Below, one piece after another: positions 1 to 14,904 of a stretch of DNA of 64,000 nucleotides (position 1 is the first letter of the stretch; each line of letters starts with the position of its first letter). Origin of the DNA: Euglena gracilis (lineage: Eukaryota > Euglenida > Euglenophyceae > Euglenales); the NCBI GenBank assembly GCA_039621445.1, contig CP154955.1, positions 9,226,241 to 9,290,240 on the forward strand, in the 5' to 3' direction. The notes beneath the pieces were generated by a model. It saw nothing but the letters and a program-made list of their open reading frames with translations. It was not told where the DNA came from and searched no databases. A program made the position numbers and the translations under genes.

Positions 1-1430
<1,430 letters not shown>

Positions 1431-1624
1431 TTTGGCAGCTCCAAACTATACAACCTGCGGGTTCTTTATTTGTTCCAGGGGGAGGGTCGTATGATGGTAC
1501 TCGGGTCCCATTGTCGACTTTTCGGTCCGGGGAAACACGCGGTTTCCGGGCAGTTGTGGGCGGACTCAGGGGGACGACAGAATACATCATTTTGTGGTCT
1601 GGTGCCTGCCCCATGGCCGCCGAC

Positions 1625-4600
1625 CTCGTCCTCGATGCGCTTCATGACGGTCTCCGCCTCTGTGGGCTGGCCGTGGGTCAGCAGCCAGCGGGGGCTCTCC
1701 GGGACGTACCGCCGGCCCAGGATGGTGCCCACCGCCGGGGACAGCGGCCTGCTAGGGGGTTCTGGGAGGGTGGTGGGAGAACAATCCTGAAGCATTTCAA
1801 AATGGAGTTGGCATACATTTTTGCTTGGGGCGTATTCATTTCCAAATTTTTCTGGATTTATTTTTTTTCGCCTGGGACGGATCTGACGAACCTTAAAAAA
1901 TACGCCACTTCATCTGGCAGGGGCCACCACGTCGCTGGGACCGAACCACAAAGATCTGGGCAAAAAAAACAAAGAAAATCTCAAAAACTGGAGAAAAATG
2001 CGAGGCTTAGAGGGGGGTTTTCAGGCTGGGATTTCATTCAAAGATCTTCTCCGGTGGTGAGCCCCCCACCCCCTGGCACAGGATCCCCAGCGGGTTAACC
2101 GTACGCCCTAGGCTTTTGAACACCCCCGGAGGGTCCCCCCACCCACCTGGCCTGGTGGGGGTTCCCCCCCAGGGAGACCCCTAAAAATCGGGCCGTCTAA
2201 GGGAATATCCCAAAAATTTTCGCGACGAAACCCATTCCCAGGACAGACCATTGCATAAAGACCCTGGGTGTCAACTGGCCAAAGCGCCGAAATTTTTTGG
2301 GAAATGCCAGAAATGCCAGAAATGCCAGAAAATTATTTGGAAGGAAATCAGCCAAAAAAACACCTCATTCCCTATCATAAAAACCTCATTTCCATCTCGT
2401 TGCGCAACGCCGGAGGAAAATCAGTCAGGGGGGGGTGGTCACTGAAAATAAATTTCCGAGCCAGCCCTGCTAGCGGGCCCACCCCAGGGGGTCCACCAGG
2501 ATTTCCATTAGCCAAATTTTTGGACGAGTTGCCTGACCCGGGACCCGAAACCCCTCCCGGGGTCCAGACCCAAACCCACACACCCACCCACCACCCCTGT
2601 CACTCCGGGGGGGGGGGGCCTTCAAGTCAAAAAGAACCCTTGTCTGATAACCCAAAGGTGAAAAAGAAGCCCTATGATGACGTGGGATCATCACACTGTA
2701 AATCACCACCTTGTTTGTACGGGTGGAAGTCGGCGTGCTTGACTCGCAAACACATTGGACCGAAGAGTTGGATGACTCCCCAAATAGTCGGCAGGACGAG
2801 ACGGGTTGGCCGACAATTTCGAATGATCGTCCAATTGGTCAGCCAGTCCCGCAATCTTGGTCATTGACCTTTATATCATATCATAATATGATATACAGTG
2901 TTTGAACAAAAAGAACAGATCATCATCATTTCCACACCACACCACAACCTCGCAAATCCTGTTCCGGTGGGGGTTACTTTGGGATCTTTTGGGATTACTT
3001 TGTGCAAAGATATTTGAACTGATGGGCAGGGTTCGATATAAGGACAGATGGGGGGTGGTCCGGACCCCCCCCCCCTGCGGGCCAGGAGGGGGGGGGTGGG
3101 GGGGACACCCCCCACCTGAACCATGTACGCCCTCCTTATATCAAACCCTGCTGATGGGACGCGATTGCATCCTCACTGACGCCGACAGGCCTCTGGCTAT
3201 GAAGGCTCCGCCCAAGAAACACAAGCGCCAGCCCAGCCAGAGAGGGACCAGAAAGGGGTCGAGGTCATGTGCAGCCTTGGGGCCTTCAAGAGGGCAACCC
3301 TCTATCTGCAGGCGAGTGGGGAGCATACCCTTGCCGATGGGTGTACGGGTCGCGGGCGGGGTCGGGGGGGGGGTCGCGGGGGGAACGTGGCAGTTTTGAC
3401 GGGTCACGTGTGACCAGTGTGACCTCACAAACAACGTCACATGTGACCTTTTTTTAGAACTTTTGTGTCCAAAAATGGTGCAAGACTAACGAAAGAAGCA
3501 TTCCTCTCCCAAAATGACACATTCCTCCCTCAAATGCCAGAAATGGGGTTTCATTTGGGGTTGGAGGGCACCCATCCAGATTCTTGCACGTTTTATGACA
3601 CCCGCACGTTTTTCACACCTGTGGGCACTAATCCAGCCGGCACACTGGAACACCTATCCCTGGGGACATAATGGGAATCGGTTTCCCGTTCGGAATCCCA
3701 ATCGGTTTCCAGTTTGGGGGCCATATGAACGTTTCCCATGTGATGCTTGGCCAGTGCTGCACGCCCCCTTTCCTTCTAATATCCCGTCCACTGTTCCCGT
3801 TGCATGTCTGCACACACCACTGCGACGTCATGGCGGAGGCTGCACATGGCTGAGCAGAAAAATGGAGAGGAGGCCGCCAAGCCCCTGCATCCGGAACAGA
3901 CCTGGGGGGAGCCCGGTCGAGCAGAGGCTTGCTCCGCGCCAATGGCAGCGCCGAGCCAGAAGCTGCCTCCCATGGCGAGGTTGACCCGGCCCCGGTATGC
4001 GGCAGCAGTGGGATGGCGTACGACAAAATTTACAGTAAATATATACATATATATCAAGAGGAAAAAACTTGGTAAAATTTTGATTCTGGAAGACGAACTC
4101 TGGTAAAATTCTGTTTTTCAACAACTTCTTAACACTTTTTTGCCATATATCAAATAGGTTTGCCCATTGCTTTTTATTGAGGAAAATGAACAAAATCCGG
4201 CTCCTTTGCCTCAAAAATGCCATCAAGGGCCAATATTTGCAACATTTATGCATTTTTTTTTCGTTTTCGGACATTTAGACCGTGCCCCAGCCATTTTTTG
4301 TCATTGTGGGCTGAGGCTTCATGGCAGAGGCTGTGGGAAGCTGACATCGGTCGAAAATTATGGGAAAAAATAGCATTTTTCGACCAATAAAATTTGGAGA
4401 CTTTACCAAAAATTTTGTATGTGTGTATGGTATATTTGGCGTCTTCATGGTGGTTGTCGTGGCAATATCACCAGTCGAACTAGCTTGATATTCCCACGAT
4501 CTTCGCAAATGCAGACCCTGCAAACAAAACTGTTGTTCACACCCTTTTTCTGTTGTCCCAATCACCCCCCAGCAAGTTGTCAACCTGGTGGTGGTATTGC

Positions 4601-7600
4601 CGGTCTTCGCGCTGTTTAATGACCATCACGAGCCATTGTGTGGGGACATTTGGGAGATTGGGAACACATATGCAGACCCCAGTCCGGGATCAGCTCGTCG
4701 ACTGCGCTCTGGATGGCGGAGCCCTCGCCGCCGACCGCCATCCCCGTCACGAAGCGAAAGCTGCAGAAGCTGACCACATCCGGGCCTTTCATTGGGAGAG
4801 GCTGGTATTTCCACCACCTGCGGCCAAAACCACCAGTTAGGCTGCTGGTGTTCCTGGGGTCCTCCCGACTTGAAAAAAACCGACCCATTACACTGGGGCG
4901 GAAATAGAAAAAAATTACCGCGTTTTTTTTTGTGTGTTAACTTTGTTTGCGAAATGCCGAAAAATCTCTTGGAAGGTTTCGCCTTTTCACTGGCCACTGG
5001 AAACAAAGCCCCTAGCCAAACAAAAGCCATCAGCCGGGGGACTGGGTTATTGATTAGCTGCCCCCCCCCCCCGCACCGGGGAGGCACTGCAAACCCTCAG
5101 CAAAAGCCCGACCGCATCCCACGTCAGGCCGCACATCACCGCTTTGGGCAGGGGGCTTCCGTATCACTGTCTCTCAGAAAGCAGCACTGAAAGGGGAGGA
5201 TGCACTTTGGTCAGCACAGCCACCCCCCTCGTTGGGCGAGGTGGCTTTTGGTGGTATGGGGTCCGGCTTCAGACCTGCTCACCTGCTCACCTGCTCACAC
5301 TTCGGGAGGCACCATCCACTAGCAAAAAAAAATCAACATAACTAGTGAATAAATTCCGAACTCCCTCAGGGGGGGGGGGGGCTTGGTGACTAAAGCCACC
5401 TGATCCAAATGTTCTGGAACACGTCTCTTTTTCGAAAATAATAATTCCGCTGGGAACCAAATTTCCCCCAACCAGACAGTTTTTTTTACTCACCGCGGGG
5501 GGTCACTTCCACATTTCCAAAAACCAATCACTTTTTTTGGAAAAGCAGTCACTACCCCCCCCCAGGAGGGGTAGTCGGCCAGTCCAGAATCCAATGGAAA
5601 TTTGACCACAAACATGATAAAAGGCAAAAAAAATATTATTTCTGGTGGGCGAAAAAAGCCGGCCAGAAACCCACCCTCTCTGGGGGAGGGGTCGGCCTGA
5701 GACTAAGTGATGGTATGCTTCCAACATCTAGCAGGGGTGGTCGGCACGCCCCACCACCTACCTCAATACCGACAGGATTCCCCTATATCTCTGCCACGCC
5801 CGAATTGGGCTCGATCCGGGACGAAGCTGCAATACATACTAAAAGCAAGATAAAAGAGAAGATCCCTGGCCCCAAAGATGTACAACAACATGGTGATGAT
5901 GAACAGCCTCTTGCGGCCGTACTCGTCGGTCAGGTACCCGAAGAAGAGGGCTCCAAGGATGGAGCCTGTGTGAGGGGGAAATAACGATGTGTGGGGGTTG
6001 GTCCTTGACCTGGCTGGAAAGAGGAGACCAAATAAATGGTCCAGACTGGACACGCTGGTTTGGCAACCTTTCCTCAACACTCGGTGGTGTGGTGCGCGTG
6101 TGTGGTGCGGTGTTTGCGATCGGTGGGGGTGCTTCTGTAACAAAAGTGCTGTCGGTTGAGTGTCCTGCCCCAAACGGTTTCCTGATGTTTGCAGCGTGAT
6201 TTAAAGATGGGGGAAATTTCATCCTTTAAACTCAAATCCTTTCATGCCAGTGAATTACTCAAAGGGTCCAGCCATCTGGCAGGAAAATTTTGGCGGGATG
6301 AACGGTGCTGACTGGACCCCCCCCCCCGGGGCGGCAGGAGGTCAGGGGTCCAGTCCAGATGGCTGCTGGCAGATCCCAAAAAACTCGCAAAAACTTCGCA
6401 GTTGGACCCCGCTGAGAACTAACAAAAACGTCTTCTGCTTTGGAATAGAGAACACATTGTTTGCTCCACGCAAATTTTCGCAAAATAACTTAAAAAATAC
6501 TGCAATGGCATAAAGGCACGAAAAGAACAAAATATGGAAATTTGTTCAGTTTACTCCCCGCCCCAACCAAGGACCTCCAGACACTTGGTATTTTGGTGGT
6601 GTTGTCGGGATTTGCTGGGATTTGCCGGGATTTGAACACTGGAGGTGGGGTCCCAGCCGCATCATTTGGAAAGATGGTCCAAGGCAAAAGACGTGTGCTG
6701 AACACAATGTGGTTGGCCTATGACAGGGGGGAACTTCCTTGGTGAGATGTACTGGGACTTACCTCCGACACATGACATGGTGTTGTCATTGTCAGAAATT
6801 GCCACAAATTGTAGAAACTTGGCATCTAAAATGATGCTCCTTGTGATAACTCTTTGGATTGCATACCACGCCTCCTCCAGCTTGTCCAAAGACCACGAAA
6901 AATTTGTCTACAACGGCCAAGATTCATCTCCAACCTGCATTAAAAATGATGTATTGGGAAGAAGGAACAATGTGCCGTGGGGCTTTTTTTCCCTCCCAGG
7001 TGCTTGGGCCCCAACACATGGTGCACGAATCTGGAGGGCGGGGCCTACCGGCTATGTACATCGATCCGGAGAGGCCGATCATGGCGTCGCTGAGGCCCAG
7101 GGCTTCAGGACTCTGCAGCACACTGCCGAGGGAGCCCACGATGGTCACCTCTGCGCCACGCTCCTTCTGACCAGGTCAATCCCAATTTGAGTGCAACCCC
7201 TCTTTGGAGCAGTGGCTCGAACCATATAGAAATCACAGGGATGATCCCCCCTCAAAAAGCCTTAAAAAAGAATGCAGACCATGTCTTTGGCACTGGGCCG
7301 GAACATATTTGATATATTTCAAAGGTAATCACGAGAAAAGGGTGAAACGGGGTCGCTGACAAAAAAAAGTGCTATGGAAAGATTTCTGGCACACCATATG
7401 CACAGCACCTGGGGTCTGCAAATTTGGCCCAGAAAGCGCACACTGGTGTTAATGGAGGGGGAAAAAAGAAGTCAAGAAAAAGAAACGTAAAGAAGCAAAA
7501 AGGGTTAGGTATCTCTGCCAAGCAATTACCCAAAATTAGGACCTGTCTCACCCAGATACAGATAAAGAGGGGCCATATCAGAGTGAATTCAGCGTTACAA

Positions 7601-9175
7601 ACACCATATAATTAAAAGGTCCCATACACACAGAACCCCTCCAGGTGGAGAAAAAACACAACAAACTCACAAAAAGACGTAACCAGATGCAGGGGTGCAT
7701 AATAATATGACAAGAATACTCTCGAGACCCTCAAACATTATGCACGGGTACATTCCTAACGATCCCCTGAGAAACTTATATATAACGGGAACATGACATA
7801 CCGATGGGTTGGAATACATGCAGCTCGGAAATGTATGTTGTTTGATAAGTCGCTGGCACACCCGCACTCAAAAGCTGTTGGTTGACTTTGCAGATGAATT
7901 CCTGATTGAAAAATATGAGGTGCTTGTGTGCAGTGTGTGTGATTGCTATGGGAGCAATTTTTTCCCGCGCTTCAGTGTTAGTCAATCAACCCTCAAAACA
8001 GATTGGAAGGGGCCTGTGCCAAGCCGTTCAGGACACAGGTGAACCCCAGGGCGACGGACACCAACAGATGCCAGGAGCTCCAGGGGAGGCGGTCCAAACG
8101 CTGGGGAATGTCGGTGTAGAAGGCTGTGACAGGGTCAGGAAGAAGGTCAGACAGGGTTTGAAATGTTTGCAGGGATTTGTGCTTATCCTTTTTTTGGGGG
8201 GTCAAATTATTATCCATAGTTATCCGCAGTTATCCGCAGTTATCCGTAGTTATTCGTAGTTATCCGTAGTTATCCTTATTTTCTAAAATACCCTTCCTGA
8301 CAGGGGATATCCATCTAGAAATGGCTGCGATTGAAAAGATGAAGAGAGTTGATCATCATAAACCTCAGGAATGCCTGAACTTCGGAAAATGTGACAATCT
8401 AAACAGACAACGACAAGCATCCAAGGCAGATGGAAACGACAATGTCCGGTGTGGGTTTTTTAATCTTTCATCCACCGTTCTTCACAATCACCGTTGGAGA
8501 ACATGCCAACGACTGCCTACCGGAGGTTAGACGACACCTTCTGTCGGTTTTTAACATCAATAACACCGGCTAAACTGAAAGCAGCCCATCTCTTTATAGG
8601 ATGCATGCTGCCAAATGGAAAATTGTTGCAAAAAAAAGCTGAAGAAAAAGGCTGCTTGGAAGACCGTTCAATCACTGCAATAGAGACAGGAAAATAGACA
8701 CAAGGAAAAACAGCCTCAGAAAGGGCGGGCTCATGTTGAGCCCAGAAAGGCCCAATGTCTCTGTGGCTATGTACGGAACAACGCTCTAGGCGACAATAAT
8801 GCCCCCATAGTTCTCCTTTGCCGATGGAGACTCAGGAGGGAAATCCCTTGACAGGGAGAAAGAATAGAGCCTGTGGTTGAGATGTGGGTGTGCACGCAAG
8901 CTTCATGCCGTTCTTGCTCATCCTCATTCGTCAAAATTTTTTGCTTATCCGTAGTTATCCGTAGTTATCCGTAGTTATCCTTATTTGGACTTTTTGGCTC
9001 ATCCGTAGTTATCCGCAGTTGTCCATTTTTATCCGTATTTGGGGGTTTCGGGCTGATCCGTAGTTATCCGTAGTTATCCGTAGTTATCCATTTCAGGATA
9101 AACACAAATCCCTGATGTTTGACACATTTTTTTTACATCGCCGTAACATACATAAAAAAATTGCCTTTATGAACG

Positions 9176-9206
<31 letters not shown>

Positions 9207-9223
9207 CATATATATATATACAA

Positions 9224-9275
<52 letters not shown>

Positions 9276-9571
9276 AAAAACCACACCAAATGAATCAATG
9301 GACTGAATAGAGCCTTGCAAAAAAGGTATGCCCCATTTAATGCAATCTCAAAACTTTATCTGAGCAAAACCGAAACGCTAAACATTCTCGCAAATCTCGG
9401 ATACTCCGAGCAGGTTTCCCATTAATTTCGCACTCAGTCTGTGATGTTGACAGCAAAACATTAACCACATGCAGAGGCATCCATATGCTGGGAGGCACCT
9501 GTGTCACCGCCGCCAGCGATGCCGCGCACACAGTCGTCCGGGTCAACCTGGAGGAGGGTGGCGAACGACAT
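1625..9571 (-). CDS. MFS transporter, N-terminal half (eight exons; gene continues off the left edge or is split)
   Basis: This encodes the first six-helix half of a major facilitator superfamily transporter of the sugar/organic solute:H+ symporter type, a plasma- or organelle-membrane protein. Exons in transcription order: 9499-9571 (start MSFATLLQVDPDD), 8020-8123 (IPQRLDRLPWSSWHLLVSVA, helix 1), 7049-7150 (VTIVGSLGSVLQSPEALGLS), 5840 or 5884-5965 (GALFFGYLTDEYGRKRLF, the helix 2-3 loop signature with D, GRKR), 4678-4760 (RFVTGMAVGGEGSAIQSAVD, helix 4), 3902-about 4000 (GRVNLAMGGSFWLGAAIG, helix 5), 3177-3275 (LGWRLCFLGGAFIA, helix 6), 1625-1748 (RRYVPESPRWLLTHGQPTEA, the PESPRWL signature after helix 6). 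Most junctions are GT-AG and in phase. Three are odd: exon 2 ends at a GC donor, no AG lies just before exon 6, and about 20 residues of helix 3 between exons 4 and 5 were not found. No exon for the C half is visible in 1-1620. The family assignment is strong. Substrate is unknown. Confidence 0.85.
3027..3150. mobile_element. G/C-rich foldback family 2, short copy
   Basis: CAGGGTTCGATATAAGG at the left is mirrored by CCTTATATCAAACCCTG at the right; the interior is GGTCCGGACCCCCC, TGCGGGCCAGGAGG and poly-G/poly-C. A longer copy is at 13434-13825. Confidence 0.6.
8170..9114. mobile_element. hAT-like non-autonomous DNA transposon, 945 bp
   Basis: The ends are inverted copies of CAGGGATTTGTGYTTATCC (18 of 19 bases match). 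The element is flanked by a perfect 7-bp direct repeat ATGTTTG (8163-8169 and 9115-9121), the mark of transposition. CAGGG at the tip, a 7-8 bp target duplication and many short subterminal repeats are hAT-superfamily traits. Subterminal arrays of TTATCCGTAG lie at about 8212-8278 and 8943-9090, in the same orientation. There is no long ORF inside. It sits in the first intron of the MFS N-half, 47 bp upstream of exon 2. Confidence 0.8.
9176..9276. repeat. (TA)n array
   Basis: TA dinucleotides with three ATTATA slips, 60 bp beyond the hAT-like element. Confidence 0.9.
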
Positions 9572-10683
9572 CGGGCGGGCCAGCGACTCTACATTCCCCT
9601 GGTCAATGGGATGGGCGCATTGTGTGTCAGAAAGGTCCGGTGCACGGCTGAGAGAACACCTTGTTGATTCACTGGCTGGGCGGTATAATCCCAGGTATGA
9701 TAACATAGGGTGTCTTTGAACGAGCCCGCACCTCCAGAATAAGAGAGTAGCGTCGTAGGAATGGACGGGACGGAGGTGCGCGCGCGCGCGCGTGTGTGTG
9801 GGTGTGTGGGTGTGGGTGTGTGGGAGAAAAGAGATAATCTCCAGTGTTCCAGCCCAAAAAAGTCGGACCTGGTGCTCAACCCTGAAATCTATTTGGTGTT
9901 TGAAAGGCACTGATGTATTTCGCATCAGCTGAAATGTGCGACAGCCTCAGCAGGGACTGAAGCATCTGGAATGCAGATGTATCCACCCACTCTTGAAAGC
10001 AGCGTAGACAATCTGCCTCTGATTGGACTTTTTTTTTGAGTTCAAAAAGGAGAGAAGGAAAGAGAGCAGGCACACGGCGCCCGTCCGTTCAGAGGACTGC
10101 GCAGGTGGCCTGCGCACCCTGCAAAACTGAGGCCAGACCTTTTAGAGCAAATTTTTGTGATTTCTGACTCCTCCCAAATGCCAGTTGCATTCCCACCCAG
10201 GAGGAGGGGGAGGGGGTGGTTCCATACTAGGGTGGGTGCAGCCTTTGCATCTGACACCTGAAATGTGGCATACCATGTTTCTTGTCCGAATATGAATATT
10301 AATGCTGTTAACCAGGATACTCTTCGCCGGGCACAGCAATGCACGCATTGGGTTGCGCAAGACAACAGCTTCGGGACATGGGGCAACAGGGCCATTGCGT
10401 GTGGGGACGCCCAAAGGTGCCATCGGCACCATTTGGGGTGGGCGGCGGGCGATTTCAAGCAGTGGCGATACGCACGGTGAGTGAGGTGGGGGCGTGGCCT
10501 CCCGAACCGGAAGGGGTGTCCGGGATCAAAGACAGGCAGGTCCGGCTTGTTTTTGGAGGGTGGTTTTGGGGTTTTGGGATGATGTTGCAATGAGAAATAC
10601 CAAATTAGGATGTTGGTGACTGCATTGCCTCGAGACTGCCCAAGGATGGGACTGGAACCAGTCGCAACGACATTAATCCAGGT

Positions 10684-10684
<1 letters not shown>

Positions 10685-10746
<62 letters not shown>
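10685..10746 (+). repeat. (CA)n array
   Basis: About 31 pure AC dinucleotides between the two MFS halves. Confidence 0.95.
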
Positions 10747-10748
<2 letters not shown>

Positions 10749-11736
10749 TTAGCAGAAGAAACCATTTTGCAGTACAGTTGGAGAAAACGTAGCCTGATAG
10801 CAAGTACAGTCCACATTACCGAGAATCAATTGCTGGCAAATCATCAGTCATTTGTTTTTTGTTTTCAAACATTTGGCAATTCCTCCAGGACCATCCGGGA
10901 CGGAAAGGGTGTGCAAAATGTCGGTTTGGAAAAGTTGGATCAAAGACGGAAAACTCAATTTTCCTTTCTAAAAAAGAACACCGGGGAAAAAGTAGCTGAG
11001 GAGGAGTAAACGCCCCTCTCAAATTGGCATTCTGACTGGAAGTCCCTGAGACTAAAACCCCCCAAAATAAGATCCCCCAAAATAATTATTTTTAGCAAAA
11101 TCCAAAAATTTGACCCCCGCTAAAAAAAAAAAGACCCCTCGGGATTTTTGGAAACCCGAAAAATAAAGGCTCCCCAAAACTGTGAAATTGTCTCCAAAAT
11201 GTGCCATTTTTGATACAATTTTTGCCCTTTTTATTCTTGAAACCTCCCGAAGCGGAAATGTTTTGCTTTTTCTTTCGCCATCTTTCATCCCCCCCCCTAA
11301 CCCCCGCAAAATAAGACCCCGGCTCAAACTTCTTGGGTCCGTTACTGAAAATCCCCAGGGTGTTTTTTTGCGAGGTCAACTTTTTGGATTTTTTGCTGAA
11401 AATTCGCCCAAATTTCGCCTTGGTCGGTGGGGGGCTTCACCGGGGGGTTGGGTGGTCGACAGGGCTGGGTGGGGGGGGTGGGGGGGGGGTGCGGGGTTAG
11501 GGTTTGGGGTACAGGTGGTAGGTTAGCAGGGGGTCTTAAAAAACCTCCTCCTTCATGTTTTTATTCTTTCCGAAACTTTTCTCCAAAAGTCGCCATAATC
11601 ATCGCCAAGCTTCGGCGGTGCAGCGGTTCCCGGCCGTCGGCCCGGCTCTGCGCCACGCTACATATACACCAGAGGAGAAGAGCGTCGCTGGACATTTACA
11701 GGTATTATGGTGCCGCCTTCCGATCCTGTTTGCGGC

Positions 11737-14700
11737 TCACATCGGGCGCAGCTCCGTGTCCCCCGCACTGAGGGGCGGGGCCAGGGACTCCAGGGAGCGC
11801 CCCTCCGCGTCCACCCCGAGGAACGCCGGTCCCATGCACCGGCGCGGGAGTGGCAAATCGGAATGGCTGCCGCATTGTGGATAGGGTTTGGGCTTACAGA
11901 ACTGGGCAGGTGGGGGGTTCCTTCTGCACGAACCCTGAGACAAAAATTGTTGGCTCTCCAGCCGGCTCCATCTCGAAAACCATGTGATTGGGCCCCCTGG
12001 GTGAGACCCGACGCAGATACATTTTTATGTGCAAGACACTTTCAATGAATGCGAAGGGGACCAGAGTGACCGGCACGGGAGCTGTTCCGCAGGCAGGTTG
12101 CCATAATGCTGCAAACATGCCTTGGGGGGCACACAACTTTTTACCGACCCCCGGGGGTTAACTCCACTCTTCGAAAAACCAGTCAGTCACTTTTTTTTCG
12201 GGAAACCAGTCAATCACTGCCCCCCCCGGGGGGGGGGGTCGGCCACTCTGGAATAAAAATGAAATTTGACCATTTGGAAAATTGTATGCTTCGGGGGGGG
12301 GGGGGGGGGCACCAGAACCCACCGGTCATCCAACCATATCACGTAGTCTTTCAACCTGATTATATCAACCCTGTGATGACTGCTGCAGACAATGCACCGG
12401 GTTATTCTGACATCTGGATGCAGTAATCATTCTGCCACCGGAAAAGGTCCAATTGCCAAGCAAATCAAGGGGTGTGCGTACTTGCTAGAAACACGACTGA
12501 ATGCAGGGACACACAACAAATGCATTGTGGGGTAGGTTGATTTTCGTTAGGCACCTTGATGAGGGTTTCGGCGCTCCTTTGGCAAAATTTTTGCAAAATT
12601 TTATGTGTGCATTTTTGAGAAGCCTAATAGCAAATTGCAAAAGATTCCATGTGTGAATGTTAAAACTGCGGAATTGCGTGAAGATGCGCAAACAGTTTAA
12701 AATCCATTCACTTGTATGATTGTGCAAATGATTTCCAATTCTTAATTTTCTGTGTTACTATGGAAAGCGAAAAAAGCCTTTTGTTAATGTGTCCCACACC
12801 CAAAACCCGCAAAATTTTCAAAAAAATGCAAACCATGCAAGTTATTTTCGCAGAACAAGCCACCGCATGGCCTCCACCACCCCGCCCGCAATCATCAGCC
12901 CGGCCCCGACTGCGTAGCCCACCATGACGTTGCTGGCCTTCTCTGTGGCTATCGGGGGCGGCGCTCAGACCCATTCCTGACAAGCTCAGACGGGCTGGAC
13001 TTTCCGAAACTTCTGACACTGCACCACAAATTGTACCGACCTCTGTGGGGAGAAGCCGGGGTCACTTCCGCTCCTCGAAAAACCAGCCAGGCAGTCACGA
13101 CCCCGCCCCGGGGGGGGGGGGGATTTGGCCAGGGGGAGCAACGCAAGAGCGCTGGTGTAAGGGGTCCCTGGCCACTCACCACACAGCAAACTGGGCCAGA
13201 AGCGAAGCTAGCGCCGGCCATAAACAGACAAGAAGCCTTAGTGCAACTGAGGGGGGATTTGGCAGGTCGGGAGAAATTGGGGGAAATAGTTCCGCGCCGG
13301 GTCACTTCCGTGTTCGGTTTACTGCGGAAACATCTCTGAGGGTTCGACACAAGAACAGGTGTCGGGGTCCGGACCCTCCGGTCAATGGGGGGGGGGCAGG
13401 GCAGAACGGGAAGGCCTGGTGGGGGGGGGCGGCCCGGGTTCGCTATAAGGAGGGGAGGGGGGGGGGTGGTCCGGACCACCCGTGCGGGCCAGGAGGGGGG
13501 GGTGGGGGACCCCCCCCACCTAAACAGTGGCGCGGTCAGGGTGACCGAAAGATTTTGACCCCCCAAAACGACCAAAAGTGCCATTTTGGGCACTTTTGGG
13601 CAAAAATTGGCCAAAAATGCAAAAAAAAAATTCGGCGCGAAGCGCTGGAGGAAAAAATTGACCCTTTTTTGGGGGGGGGGGTCCCGGGTACCCCCCGAGG
13701 GTCGGTCCGGACCCCCCTTGCAGGTGGGGGGGGGACCGGACCCCCCCTGTGGGCCAGGAGGGGGGGGGGGGGGGGGGGACACCCCCCCACCTAAACCATG
13801 TACGCCCTCCTTATATCGAACCCTGGGGTCGACCTCCCCACCCACCACAGCATTTTCACCGATTTCGGGAAAACGGGGATTTTGGCCGAAATTTTTTTTT
13901 GAAAAATGAACCCAAAACACATGATTTTTTGATGGAAAACCACATTTTTTTCATAAAAAATCTCAAAAAATTCAGGGTTTAAAATTGGTAGGGTTTTAAG
14001 AGAGGGGTGAAAAAAAAGAAGATCAAAAAAAGTGTACAAAATTCTGGCACAATCAAATTTTATCTGATATTTTTTCTCTTTGAATTTTTTTGGACTTTCA
14101 ATGGCATTTTTTTGCTTCAAAAACCTCTCAAAATCAACATTTTGAGAAAATGTTGAATTTTTGGAAGGTGTGCAAAAATGGGGTTTTCAGGGGTTTTCGG
14201 GGGACCCTCGATCTGGGTCCCAAAATGGGTCAAAAAAACACCCAGCGCCGAGGCACCGGAAAATTTTTTTGGGGTCCAAAAATTGGTGCTCCCGGAAATA
14301 CAGGAAGAGGTGGTGGGGGGGGGTCGACCCCCCCCCACTCCCGCACCATGCAGGGGTGGGGGGGGTCGCCCCCCACCCACCCACCCACCATGCAGGGGTG
14401 GGGGTCGACCCCCCCCCCCCTACCCACCACCCTGGCTGTTCGGCCGATTCCCGTTCTGCCCTGGGGGTGGGGGGTTTCCCTAAACAGTGGGAAAAATGAA
14501 ACACTTTCTGCATTGCCAAAAACTTGTCCTGAATTGCACTTTTGGGGGGGGCCTGTAGGTCGGTTCGGGGCCGGTGTTGGCAAGAGGGTGGGGGGATCCA
14601 GATCTGGGTCTGGGGGAAGGAGGGGTGTTTGTGTTAAAGTTGAAATGAGGGAAAGAGAGAAAAGAAAAGGTCGCTTGCTGGTGGTTGGGTCTTCATCTGC

Positions 14701-14860
14701 TTGCCCTGGGCGTAAAGCCTTAAAGAATATATCTAGCCACGACCGAAATACCTCTTGTTGTTTCAGCTTCGCGAACTTGCATAACTGCATTTGCAAATCC
14801 ACGTTGCAAAACTATATGAATAACATTCATATCGTTTACAAATAAACACACACACACACC

Positions 14861-14904
<44 letters not shown>

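Noticed and set aside
12949-13920. 323-codon minus-strand ORF
   Set aside because: Runs through poly-C/poly-G foldback elements; Pro/Gly-rich shadow.
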